Origin: Tiliqua scincoides
Lineage: Eukaryota; Chordata; Lepidosauria; Squamata; Scincidae
Assembly (NCBI RefSeq): GCF_035046505.1
Contig: NC_089826.1
Location: 2,234,501-2,298,500 of the forward strand
DNA length: 64,000 bases
Direction: 5' to 3'
Positions 55,701 to 63,728 of the stretch are shown piece after piece. Numbering within the stretch: the stretch's first letter is position 1; each line of letters starts with the position of its first letter. The position numbers and the translations under genes were made by a program. The notes under the pieces are model-generated. The model was not told where the DNA came from and ran no database searches. It saw only the letters and a list, made by a program, of their open reading frames with translations.

Positions 55701-56294
55701 CCACAGGAGAGCTGGTGTGGTGGGGGGCAGTCACTCAAGCAGGAGAGCCCACAAGTGAAACTTCACCCTGCTCTGCCAGACTGCGAGAGGAGCCTGAAGC
55801 CAGCAACCTTCTTGCAGCCTCAGCCCCCAATTCACCCCTCCACCAGAGGGGAATCATCACAAATATTGGCCTACCTTACAGGGCTGTTGCAAGGGACTGA
55901 GTTTGACCCCCTGAGCTCAGTGGGACTTGCTCCCAAGTTAAGTGCATAGAGCAACCCTACAAGTGTGTACTGAACATAGTGGGGCTCCCCCCATGGCTGA
56001 AAGGGACAAGGTCTGGCTGCACACAACCCTGTTAGACCATGATAAACAGCAAGAAGGGAGAAGCCACATGCTCCCCTCCCAATCACAAGCATACCACACC
56101 TGAGCCAGGCTTCAGCCGCACAGAACTGAACCCCCACCTTGGAGGCAAACCAACAACCCTGAGAAGTGTTCTCAGACAACACCCCCAAAACCCCTCCAGA
56201 ATTCAGAACATTCCTACTCACTGGAGTCACCAAGGATGACGACAAACTTGTTGTGCAGGAGCTGACGGGCTTCTTTCGACTGGATATTCAGCAT
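49505..56294 (-). CDS. PCED1A: PCED1A, PC-esterase domain-containing 1A (7 coding exons)
   Basis: CDS on the minus strand: 56294-56222, 55568-55489, 54627-54395, 54251-54101, 52451-52211, 50972-50751, 49746-49505. This is 1242 bases, 413 aa (human about 454). All phases match. The N-terminus MLNIQSKEARQLLHNKFVVI then LGDSIQRTVYKDL holds the GDS of a GDSL/SGNH-like fold (G22 D23 S24). Later come LGELHNGTHYREVRQY, VLNSCVWDISRYGPFS, and DVLDLHFQFR with DGVHW (D224, H227), the usual Asp-His pair. The C-terminal third is Pro-rich and low-complexity and ends with RRRP and TPYRRACDALYRRY. The biochemical role is unproven; the family is annotated as PC-esterase-like. CPXM1 nearby supports PCED1A rather than PCED1B. 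It is convergent with the NAT8-like genes and CPXM1. Confidence 0.95.
50413..50660 (+). mobile_element. hAT-like miniature element, family C, copy in PCED1A intron 6
   Basis: It starts cggtgtttctcaaccagtgg and continues ccactggagtgacttgaggg, gcagcgagaccaacaacc, ccaccctgagcctcgcagtg and gcatctggcctcccaatctg. The far end fades near 50660 and no target duplication was found, so it is probably truncated. Confidence 0.72.
50751..50972 (-). CDS. PCED1A: PCED1A coding exon 6
   Basis: Pro-rich segment: DPEWDQPAMTLDLLPARPPT, PEPPRKPGHHRLCRPPYPTQ, PVFHEDSFFTSNSWGPEEPF, HLPPLHQN-like end before the donor. Acceptor gattccgcag, donor aatg|gtatgt. This region is poorly conserved against human PCED1A except for its composition. 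Confidence 0.88.
50973..52210 (-). other. PCED1A: PCED1A intron 5 right part region: intron 5-6 with SINEs
   Basis: This intron holds a SINE-like fragment at about 51330-51465 (gagcataagaggagtcctgg, gggactagaccagagtctgt). A minus-strand MIR-like fragment at about 51730-51865 reads agcaagggtttgaacccggc on the plus strand. No exon otherwise. Confidence 0.55.
52211..52451 (-). CDS. PCED1A: PCED1A coding exon 5
   Basis: HLSKTLRGDIIQGNFYGAAL, FDVLDLHFQFRFDLGNRVKD, GVHWNNLVHRRITNLLLAHL, ADAWGVIIPDRKSPE. DGVHW carries the Asp and His expected of the SGNH-like site. The acceptor was set at ggggcag|cacttg, which keeps phase 0 with exon 4; an alternative acceptor ccaag nine or so bases upstream would also stay in frame. 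Donor gagg|gtgagt. Confidence 0.9.
52452..54100 (-). other. PCED1A: PCED1A intron 4-5 with NAT8-like relic
   Basis: The intron between exons 4 and 5 holds a NAT8-like 3' relic at about 53046-53100. At 53475-53515 is a repeat segment (catgcttaggagcaaaatta) that recurs inverted near 59.71 kb. From 53770 to 53960 it is pyrimidine-rich. G/C runs occur at about 52890 and 53494. Confidence 0.6.
53046..53100 (-). pseudogene. NAT8-like gene 2-type 3' relic
   Basis: Minus-strand translation gives ALYLYRYKIAELYLIK, matching the C-terminus of NAT8-like gene 2 (SVYLYRYKIAES). At DNA level 53057-53086 matches the reverse complement of 45779-45808 over about 30 bases with at most one difference. No other NAT8 motif (acetyl-CoA loop, hydrophobic segment) was seen upstream on that strand through 53.7 kb. 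It is thus a small duplicated 3' piece, not a gene. The stop codon of gene 2 is not kept. Confidence 0.68.
54101..54251 (-). CDS. PCED1A: PCED1A coding exon 4
   Basis: RYGPFSMEKYRMNLETVFNR, LDATLSPSCLVIWSMTMPLG, CKITGGFLGPE. Human reads LVWNMAMPLGERITGGFLLPE here. Acceptor cttggcag|gtatgg, donor cagag|gtaaca; phase 2 in, phase 0 out. Confidence 0.95.
54395..54627 (-). CDS. PCED1A: PCED1A coding exon 3
   Basis: GELSFENDHLIEGGLLGELH, NGTHYREVRQYRTHHHLVRF, YFITRVYSEYLESILNDFLN, GPQPDILVLNSCVWDIS. This is the best conserved part of the protein. Acceptor ccccccgcag|gga, donor tcaag|gtagat. Confidence 0.97.
55100..55310 (-). mobile_element. tRNA-derived SINE in PCED1A intron 2
   Basis: The plus strand reads ctgaaccgagtcagaccacc, ctcagccctgcctggggatg, cttctgcatgcaaagcacat and gctctcctatcaagctgcag. 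The last part is the reverse complement of a tRNA-like A/B-box head. Shorter relatives occur near 5.57 and 60.2 kb. The family name is not certain. Confidence 0.7.
55489..55568 (-). CDS. PCED1A: PCED1A coding exon 2
   Basis: Residues IQRTVYKDLVQLLQRDSLLS then PSQMKTK, against human IQRAVYKDLVLLLQKDSLLT. Acceptor ctttcccag|tccag, donor ccaag|gtacct; phase 1 in, phase 0 out. Confidence 0.95.
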
Positions 56295-56319
56295 GACGGA
56301 TGAGCTGCTCTTGCTCCTC
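56222..56319 (-). CDS. PCED1A: PCED1A first coding exon (CDS 56294-56222)
   Basis: The exon begins at 56319 after ccccttttccag, so at least one upstream non-coding exon must exist. Translation starts at ATG 56294-56292 and gives MLNIQSKEARQLLHNKFVVI then LGDS. The donor is ctcca|gtgagt. The start aligns with the human start (MVHFLHSEVQQLLHNKF). Confidence 0.93.
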
Positions 56320-56524
56320 CTGGAAAAGGGGAAAGGGCAATGTACATCTCCAAATCCCACAAGGGGCGCCCCTCCTTGGCCCAAAGGGATGCAGCCCTGG
56401 CATTCCACCCTGGGGAAGGGGCAACACTCCAGGTGGAAAGGAGAAGCAGTCCCGCTTTCAAGGCAGCAAATTTGGAAAAGGGGACAGGCAGACAGAATAC
56501 AGTTCCATGCATGCCATGGTGCTT

Positions 56525-56612
56525 TGCACCCCCTTCAGGTCAGGTCAGGGTCACCCAGCAAGTGTCACAGTCGAGCAAAGATTTGAACACTGGTCTCTCC
56601 AGTCCAAGTCTG
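56525..56612 (-). repeat. MIR-like SINE fragment
   Basis: The plus strand reads ggtcacccagcaagtgtcac, agtcgagcaaagatttgaac, actggtctctccagtccaag. This is the reverse complement of a MIR core with B box (gttcaaatc). Confidence 0.75.
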
Positions 56613-57149
56613 GCATTCAACGGCCCACCGCGCACTGGCTTGCCAGGAGAAAACTGGCCACTCTTTTGCAGCAAGTCAGATGTACAGTGAAGATTTGGGG
56701 GTCTTCCAAATTTCAAGAAAAGCAAAAACACAAAACAGATGAGATACAGCACTTTCAAAAACAAGTACTCAACCCCACATCAACTCTTCTTGCTTTCTCG
56801 TAAGGGTCAATCCAACAAAACATTCAGAAATCTCTGCCAGCTACTCCACAAAGGCCCCCAGCAAGGGCCACCCATGAGGAAGTGGATGCTGCAGACCACC
56901 AATGAAAGCAAGAAGGGAAGTTTTTTGGTAGGGAGCAAAGTGAGAGACACCCTTCTCTGGTGCCCAGCATCTTCTCAAGGACTGTGTTCTCCCACAGGAA
57001 CCTGTCCTTCAGGCACAATCTTCTCCAGGTGTCCTCCACCTTCGGAGATTGGGTGGGAGGCTTCCAGCAGGAGCAGCTTTTCTGAAATGCCACCTGCCTC
57101 CCAGGTCTCTGCCCCTTGGGTGCCACCTCTGGTGTCTTTCTAGGGAGGG

Positions 57150-57665
57150 AGATCGCCTTTCTAGTAGGGAGATCACCTACTCCCGTACAATCCGGCTCGT
57201 CCTCTCAGGTCATCAGAGAAGGCCTTTTTACAAGTGCCACCGCCCATGGAGGTTCGTGGGGCGGCGGCAAGAAATAGGGCCTTCTCAGTAGTGGCACCAA
57301 CGTTGTGGAACTCGCTTCCCCTTGACTTGAGAATGGCTCCCTCTCTTGAGACTTTTCGGCGAGGCCTGAAGACCCTGCTCTTTAAACAAGCCTTCTGATT
57401 CCATGGCCTTTTTAACACTTTTATACATCTTTTAGTTTCTTTTTGACAGGCTGGATTCCTCTATGATTTGCTGTTTTATGCTCTTTTTATTCTGACTTTA
57501 TTCTGACTACTGTTTTTATGGCCTCTGTTAATGTGTTTTTAATATGTTTTTATCTGTGTTAAATCATGCTTTTTAAAATTGTTTTTACATGTTGTAAGCC
57601 GCCCTGGGTCCCTTTCAGGGAGAAGGGCGGGATACAAATAATGTTTATTATTATTATTATTTCAG
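57150..57665 (+). mobile_element. L2/CR1-like LINE 3' end
   Basis: The body encodes, in decayed frames, a segment like VAPTLWNSLPLD, RMAPSLETFRRGLKT and LLFKQAF, typical of the ORF2 C-terminus. A T-rich 3' UTR follows and ends tgtaagccgccctgggtccc, ggagaagggcgggatacaaa and a (tta)n stretch. It lies upstream of the PCED1A coding start and may be in its 5' intron. Confidence 0.82.
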
Positions 57666-57907
57666 GCACAGGTGAAGCCCAGCCTCTTCTGCTTTGAAAG
57701 CTACTGAGGCTATTTCTAGTGCATTCTAGCCACTGATTTTGGCTGCCATTCCTCAACCAAGGAGCTTCAAAGGGAGACTCCAGCTGGAAACTGCTGAGAA
57801 AGAATTCATCAGCAAGAATTTGTCAGCACCCTATTTCTGGAGGGCTGCAACCCCAGAGCATGTGCAGAGTGTCCTTCAGGGCTGAATAACCCCTACCCTT
57901 AGCCTAG

Positions 57908-57936
57908 GCAGATCCAGATCCAGATCCAGATCCAGC
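57908..57936. repeat. Hexanucleotide microsatellite (agatcc)n
   Basis: Just over four head-to-tail agatcc units. Short and otherwise unremarkable. Confidence 0.9.
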
Positions 57937-58484
57937 AGGAACGGCTTCCAGAACAGCCTGATGGACTCCAGAACTTCTCATCTCAAGGAAGGGGCTGCAG
58001 GCACACCTTTCCTGGGAACTTTTCAGGACTTTGTAAGCCACCTGGGATGGGCCCCTTGGGGAGAAAGGCGAAACAGAAATGCTTTAGATACAGGGATGCA
58101 GCCAGGAGGTGCAAGGGCAGAGAAGGCTCTCTTTGCTCATGCATTCTCCTTGCAGAGCATGCCCAGGGATTGCAATGGCAGCCACCCTTCTATCTCTCCT
58201 GGCTGCTACTGGGACTCACTGGCGAGCCAGGAACAGCCTCAAAAGTTTAAATAAAACCAAGCAGAGCATCCTCCCCCAGCAAGAAAACGCCCCAGACCAG
58301 ACACACCTACCAGCAGCAGCAGAAGTCCCCAAATGCGTCCAGATTACCCAAAGCCCAGCAGCTCTTCAGCGCCCTCTGCTGGCTGCGCTTGTAGCGGCTG
58401 GAAGGACACGGATGAGTTTCTCTGCTCGGTCCTGATCCCACCGGCTGCCCATCAACTGATACCATTGGGCGACTTGGGTGGGAG

Positions 58485-58748
58485 CCCAAGCCTATGCATG
58501 TCTACTCAGAAGTAAGTCCCATTAGAGTCAATGGGGCTTGCTCCCAGGAAAGTGTGGGTAGGACTGGGCTGTAAGGCTGCAATCCTAGCCACACTTACCT
58601 GGGAGTAAGCGTCATTGACTATCATGGGACTTACTTTTGAGTAGGCATGCGTAGGAGTGGCCCAATGCAATGCATGCCTTACTCAGAAGTAAGTTCCATT
58701 ACAGTCTGTGGGGGCTTACTCCCAGGAAAGTGTGGATAGGATTGCAGC
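58485..58748. repeat. Cluster of three family P palindromic repeats
   Basis: Copies at about 58488-58572, 58576-58656 and 58664-58746 carry the core ctcagaagtaagtcccatta, gggcttgctcccaggaaagt, gtgggtaggactgggc or its complement. The middle copy is inverted relative to its neighbours. Such local clustering suggests insertion into or next to an existing copy. Confidence 0.82.
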
Positions 58749-58768
58749 TGCTTGGAGAGAGCAGGTCC

Positions 58769-58995
58769 CAGTGGCGCAGCTAGAGGGGGTGCAAAGCCCT
58801 AAGTTTTGCAGGGAGCCTCACTTTGCAGGGTGTGTAAGCGGCCACCCCCCCCCCCACCTTCGGAGCCATTCCGGGCGGGGGAGCAAAACGGAGGTGTGCA
58901 CCTGGAATGCCTCCCTAGGGGAGGGGCCGCTTGCACGCCGGGGTGAGGCTCCCTGCAAAACTTAGGGCTTTGCACCCCCTCTAGCTACGCCACTG
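58769..58995. mobile_element. hAT-like miniature element, family A, copy 3
   Basis: This 227-bp copy starts cagtggcgcagctagagggg and ends ctctagctacgccactg. The inner arms gcaaagccctaagttttgca and gcaaaacttagggctttgca are perfect complements. No convincing 8-bp target duplication is left. It directly follows the family P cluster. Confidence 0.88.
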
Positions 58996-59098
58996 GGAAG
59001 CACCCCCTTCTTCTAACTGCCAGGATCACCCATGCAAATGCACCCAGCACCACTCCCAGCACCAGCCCAATCAAGGGGGCAGCCAGCCAGGGGGCCAC

Positions 59099-59333
59099 AT
59101 TCACACAGCCTTTGTGTGCATAGCAGTGGATGGGGAGGCAGGTGAGGCAGAGCCTCCCCACTGGAGTGCTTCAGAAGGCACCGCCGCGGGAGGTGTGCAA
59201 GCGCACACAACACGTGCACAACGTGAGCATGGGCAGCGCATAGCACGTGGGTTGTGTGGTGGTGCTTTTCTAAGGACTCCAGTGGGGAGGCTCTGCCTCC
59301 CCTGCCTCTCATGCACACAGAGGCAGTGTGAAC
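59099..59333. mobile_element. Palindromic element of unknown family
   Basis: The left arm (ttcacacagcctttgtgtgc, gtgaggcagagcctccccac, tggagt) pairs with the right arm (actccagtggggaggctctg, cctctcatgcacacagaggc, agtgtgaa) around a CpG-rich loop with cacgtgca and agcacgtgg. The overall hairpin is about 235 bp. No target duplication was established. It may be a miniature DNA transposon or a fold-back product. Confidence 0.7.
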
Positions 59334-59660
59334 TTGGCCCCCTCCCTAGAAGGAGGTTCTTGGAGCTCCCCCGCAGGAGGATGCAGAGGGGGAGGTGTGA
59401 CGACGGCGGCGGCGGGGCAGATAAAGGGGGGTGGGGGCTGGTCCAGAACATTCCCAAGGCGGGATTCGAACCCGGGCACTTGGAATCGGCGGCCGCGGCT
59501 GCGGCGCCACTCGGGCTCTTCCGCTGCCTTTTGAGATCCCAGCAGAGCCGCCTTCCTCGGCGGCTGTCTGGTGCAGCGGTTTTCACCGTCACAGTTTGAT
59601 CAGCTGTGCGCGAGTTCGAATCCCGGTTGCGGAAACTATCATCGTCGGTCCGATCAGCTG
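59160..59660 (-). promoter_or_regulatory. PCED1A: CpG-rich stretch, possible PCED1A promoter
   Basis: PCED1A needs a 5' non-coding exon upstream of 56319, and this is the only CpG-dense stretch between there and the next gene end at 63517. It overlaps the palindromic element and two tRNA-like segments, so the CpGs may belong to those instead. No donor or TSS was fixed. Confidence 0.3.
59455..59640. other. Two opposed tRNA-like segments
   Basis: On the plus strand ctggtgcagcgg (A-box-like) precedes gagttcgaatcccgg (B box) at about 59610. On the minus strand a similar pair, gcccgagtggcg and cgggttcgaatcccgcc, lies at about 59462-59528. Neither folds into a good cloverleaf by eye: the T-stems have mismatches and no acceptor stem was found. 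They may be tRNA pseudogenes or SINE heads. Confidence 0.4.
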
Positions 59661-59699
59661 GCATGAGCTTCCTGAGCCCAGCAGCGAGCGCCTTTTAAT

Positions 59700-59750
59700 G
59701 CTTCTTGGGGGGGGGGGCGCTAATTTTGCACCTAAGCATGAGGGACCACT
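59700..59750. repeat. Short dispersed repeat shared with 53.48 kb
   Basis: gctaattttgcacctaagca then tgagggacca, next to a G run, is the inverse of 53475-53510 (ctccctcatgcttaggagca, aaattagtgc, C run). About 40 bases are shared. The family is unknown. Confidence 0.6.
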
Positions 59751-60003
59751 GCCCCGCCTGATGGTTTTTTGGCTATACCTTTTGATACAACACAGGTATT
59801 TCAGCATGCTTTGTTTCATTGCATTCTGCATGAAATTACGCATCGATTGATATATAACATGATGGTCTTATTGCTACAAACCGTGTTTTTAGAGATTTTG
59901 GTCACTAGTGGTTTAACCACCACCCCCCCCCAGGGTGCCACCTTACTAACACCTTATTGGTTCCATGCGGTGTCATAAGAACATCTCATAGGCTCTTCAA
60001 ACA

Positions 60004-60100
60004 ATTAGGGCACGATCCTAACCAGGTCTACTCAGAAGTAAGCCCTATTTTGTTCAATGGGGCTTACTCTCAGGAAAGTGTGGTTAGTATTGCAGATGCT
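60004..60100. repeat. Short palindromic repeat, family P
   Basis: It reads gggcacgatcctaaccaggt, ctactcagaagtaagcccta, ttttgttcaatggggcttac and aggaaagtgtggttagtatt. The arms pair over most of their length. Confidence 0.85.
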
Positions 60101-60787
60101 TAGAAAGTGTCTATTTTTCAACTGGAATTTTTTTTTTTTTTTAAACCTCATATGCTTTTCCCTACCAGTACAGTAACAGCAGTTATGTGGCACTCCCCAG
60201 AGCAGAAACTTGGTCCATCCAGCTCAGCATCGTTTCCACTGTGCGGAGGAGACTGTCTGGCAAGGGGTGGGGGGGTCTTTCCTAGACCTGTCAGAAATGC
60301 AGGAGTTGCTGGGAACTTCCTGCATGCAACACAAATATTCTGCCCATGCATTATGGCCCCTTCCGATATGATGCTTTGAGGAATTATCTAACATGGTATG
60401 AAAAATGATGGCCTCTCCCATCCGCCCCTTCTGAGTGGCTTCTCCACTGAAGCTCTCTTTGAGACTGCAGCAGTGTGAATTGATCACAATAGCCACACCT
60501 TCCAATGCACCAAGGATGGCCTGCAAAACACAGAACAGGAATGGGTACCTGAGCAGCTGACATGCTGGAGCAGGCCAAAGGCAATTTTATCAGGGTCCAG
60601 CAGGCAGGAGAAAAAAAGGTGACTCTTTGGGAAGCCTATAGTGGGGAATTCCTATAAAGTTGACCCTTTTCCCTAAGGATCCGATAGCCCACCTGAGAGA
60701 TCTCACTTTGCCAAACCTGGTCCAGCAACCTGGATCTAATTATGTCTACCTTTCAGTGTGCTGTTCTGCAAACAAAATTCAAACCTC

Positions 60788-60788
60788 T

Positions 60789-60839
<51 letters not shown>

Positions 60840-61012
60840 TTATTAACAACAACAACAACAACAGTATTTATATACCGCTTTTCAACAGAAAGTTCACAAA
60901 GCGGTTTACAGAAAAAAATCAAATAACTAATGGCTCCCTGTCCCAAAAGGGCTCACAATCTAAAAGGATGCAAAAGAACACCAGCAAACAGCCACTAGAA
61001 AAGACAGTGCTG
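60788..61012 (-). repeat. (TTTA)n microsatellite joined to an L2-like tail
   Basis: About 13 ttta units (60788-60842) are followed by an (aac)n run of about six units. Then comes an L2-like tail in inverted sense: gtatttatataccgcttttc, acaaagcggtttacagaaaa, aagggctcacaatctaaaag. The microsatellites probably grew from the 3' end of that element. Confidence 0.85.
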
Positions 61013-61749
61013 GGGTGAGGAGGTCATTACTCTCCCCCTGCTAAATAAAAGATTATCCACTTTATTATCCACTTCCCTATCTCAAGGGCTTAAAAAAGTC
61101 ACCTCTATAGATCTGCAGTTGATCAGGCCACAAATTTAACTACCAGAATCTTTGGAAGGAGAGTACAAAGACCAGGCTCTACACAAAAATACTACAGATG
61201 TTGCACAGAGTACTGAAATAACTGCCACTGGTACCTTAGTCTCTATCCCTGTTCATACTCAACTAAGGACACAATCCTAACCAACTTTCCAGCACTGGCT
61301 TAGCTGTGCCAGTGGGGCATGTGCTGCATCCTGCAGTTGGGGGGCAGTTACGGAGGCCTCCTCAAGGTAAGGCAATGTTTGTTCCCTTACCTCGGAGTTG
61401 CGTTGCCCTTACCTTGGTGCTGGAAAGTTGGTTAGGATTGCACCCTAAACACTCAGCCAGGTGAGCTGGTAGGAAATTCCTGGTGGACAGGGAGGAGACA
61501 CCTGCTGAACCACCACTTGGGATTCTTTCAGGAAGCTGGCTGGTTCTTCGAACTGTTTCCTTCCCCTTCCCTGCAACTGATGACCACATCACACTTGAAC
61601 ATGTGTCCCATGCGTGAAGCCATTCCTGAGAGGAGATGCTGATTTTATTTAAAAATCTGACACTCTGTAAGGGGTGTATGTATCAGAGAATTCCAGCCAG
61701 GCTCAGTGTGTGGTGTGTAACATTGGCCATTCCTGCCCCTGCTGTAGCT

Positions 61750-62035
61750 GGACCCTAAATCCTACAGGACTCGGTTAAAGTCCCATCTCTGCCATTGACG
61801 GAGGCAGATCACTTTCAGCCTCTACCTGTAAGATGGGAGCAAAACTGACATCATCATCATCATTATTAATAAGCACTCTCTAGCATTCAAAGCACTTCAT
61901 AGACATTGTCTTGCAGTCCTCACAACAGCCCTGTAAAGTGAATCGGTATTATTATCCTCATATTGGAGCTGTAGAACTGAAACGGGGGGGGGGGGGCTTG
62001 CCTAAGGCCACCATGTGGGTCTATAGCAGAGATAG
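61750..62035. repeat. MIR/CORE-like SINE fragments
   Basis: A plus-oriented fragment (gttaaagtcccatctctgcc, ctctacctgtaagatgggag) at about 61770-61850 is followed by a minus-oriented one (cctcacaacagccctgtaaa, tattatcctcatattggagc, cttgcctaaggccaccatg) at about 61915-62025. The second contains a G run of 12 at about 61985. Confidence 0.65.
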
Positions 62036-62157
62036 GATGTTGTAACCATAATCAAAATAAAGACTAACACTCCAAAAAGATTTTTAAAATGACCTTTATT
62101 CTTCAACTCAAACAAAGACATATTGCATTGCTAAAAGAGAGGTTTGTCTTCTAAATT

Positions 62158-62273
62158 AGAGGTTCTTAAACTTTTTACTGTGTCACACCCCATAATGCCT
62201 TGCAGCTTCTGGATAGTCGGTCTGCAGCCCACTAAAGATTGGGTTGTGACCCACAGTTTGAAAACTGCTGTTT
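62158..62273. mobile_element. hAT-like miniature element, unclassified
   Basis: The ends tagaggttcttaaacttttt and cacagtttgaaaactgctg are imperfect inverted repeats of the kind found on MER-type hAT elements. The middle reads ccagcccactaaag-like sequence (tctgcagcccactaaagatt). No target duplication was resolved. Confidence 0.6.
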
Positions 62274-63516
62274 TAAATAATGATTTCAAGGGGCAAAATA
62301 AATACATCCCTCTTGCAGAATCCAGGCAGTGGTGGCATGTCAACAGCCGGATAACAAGGCAAGAATTGCTTTCCACCTGGAGGAGTTTAAAATACCCCGA
62401 AAAATATGTCCAGACTGAACAATTCTTGGCTAAACAGCAACTTCCACGCAGGGAGCGCGAGTCTGAAGAAAGGCCTTCTGCGCAAATGCCACTGAAATGC
62501 CTGGAAGCCACAGAAGAGCCAGCCTGGCTCATTTCAGTGTGGCTCACGCAGTAGGCTGTTCCTCCACATCGTGCCCAGCATGGTAGCTCCTGTCTGTGCT
62601 GGGTCAGGGGACTCTAGTGCAGGACAAACATCAGGGCTCTGGCATCCCATGGAAGGAAAGAAACATACTATAGTGGGAAAGAGATTGAGGGCCCAATCCT
62701 GTCTAACTTTCCAGCACCAATGCAGTCACAATTCAGCCCTGAGAGAAGGGAACAAATGGTCCCTTGTTTTGAGGTCTCCATGAGTGCTGCTGCACCGCAT
62801 GGCTGCATCAGCGCTGCAGGTTGGACAGGATTGGGCCCTAAGGCACTTCTGGCAAAAGGACTGGCAGGTCCAGACAAGTGGCTTCAACCACTCGCATTGT
62901 GGGTCCCAAACCTGAACAAGGCACTTCTGCCTGCTTCCCCCACTCGGGTGTGAACAGAGACGTCTTCAAGACAAGACCCTTCTGCAACTGACACTTTAAC
63001 GAAGAAGTGCCCATCTCCCCTCCCTCTGCCAAGGAAGCAACAAAGGATGCTGTTACAAAAACAAAAGGGGAAGACCTGATCTGCAGCATAATCTCGACAA
63101 AAAGCACAAAGGAGCTTTATACAGCATTGCAATCAATACCATCACCAGCAGTGCAATCCTACGCATCTCCACTCAGAAGCAGCCCCACTGAGTCAAGAGG
63201 GTTTTTCTCCCACGGAAGCATGTACAGGACTGCAAGCTACCTCTTCACTCTGCTTCTGCAGGAACAGTGTGAGTAAAAGTGTGGGGAAGCCGGGGCAGGT
63301 TTCCCCCCCCCCCCCACCAGCACCAAGGCAGCTCAAGTGCTGCTTCACAGAAGCAGTTTGGTCCCATTGAGAGCATGTCACAAAAGGCAATTCATGGTCT
63401 CAGGCACAGGCAGAAGTGACGGCTCCATGCCTTCTGCAGAAGCCCCCCAGAGCAGCAGGCAAGCTGGTCCCATCAGGGTGCCTGTAGAGTGCAGGAGAAG
63501 AAGGTCCAGGCTCCAA
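62274..63516. other. Interval between PCED1A and its paralog
   Basis: It contains palindrome-like sequence at about 62688-62840 (gggcccaatcctgtctaact to gacaggattgggccct), whose arms are inverted repeats, and a family P copy at about 63148-63235. A C run lies at about 63302-63315. The 3' UTR of the paralog probably occupies the last few hundred bases. Confidence 0.5.
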
Positions 63517-63728
63517 CTAGTAGGAAGGTCCCCATTTTTTGAAGGGAGGCCTCTCCCAGTGTGGCACGGTGTAGGGGGCAGCAGCTGGGCGCCTGCGGTA
63601 GGGCCGGCGACGCATGACAAAGTCATTGTGGTGCCCGGGTGGGACTCCTCTAGGCATCTCCGGCTGGAAGTAAGGTGGTGCGTTCGGTGCATCCAAACTG
63701 GGATCCCAGAAGCCGTCGTGATGCATTT
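63517..63728 (-). CDS. Last coding exon of a second PCED1-like gene
   Basis: Minus-strand residues MHHDGFWDPSLDAPNAPPYF, QPEMPRGVPPGHHNDFVMRR, RPYRRRPAAAPYTVPHWERP, PFKKWGPSY end at TAG 63519-63517. The acceptor is cttccgctcag, and the entry phase (1) equals that of PCED1A exon 7. The HxxFVMRRRP(F/Y) block and the basic tail match PCED1A (HGFVMRRRPFHLRD), but the rest has diverged. The gene must continue past the right window edge on the same strand, so it is a head-to-tail tandem copy of PCED1A. Whether it is intact cannot be judged here. Confidence 0.8.

Noticed and set aside
55272-55949. 225-codon plus-strand frame
   Set aside because: It runs antisense across PCED1A exon 2 and a SINE, without any recognisable motif.
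59101-59664. 187-codon frame on the minus strand and its plus-strand partner
   Set aside because: Both cross a palindromic element and tRNA-like segments, and nothing in them resembles a protein domain.
60788-60842. (TTTA)n as a regulatory or origin-like element
   Set aside because: It is an ordinary microsatellite at the end of an L2-like repeat.
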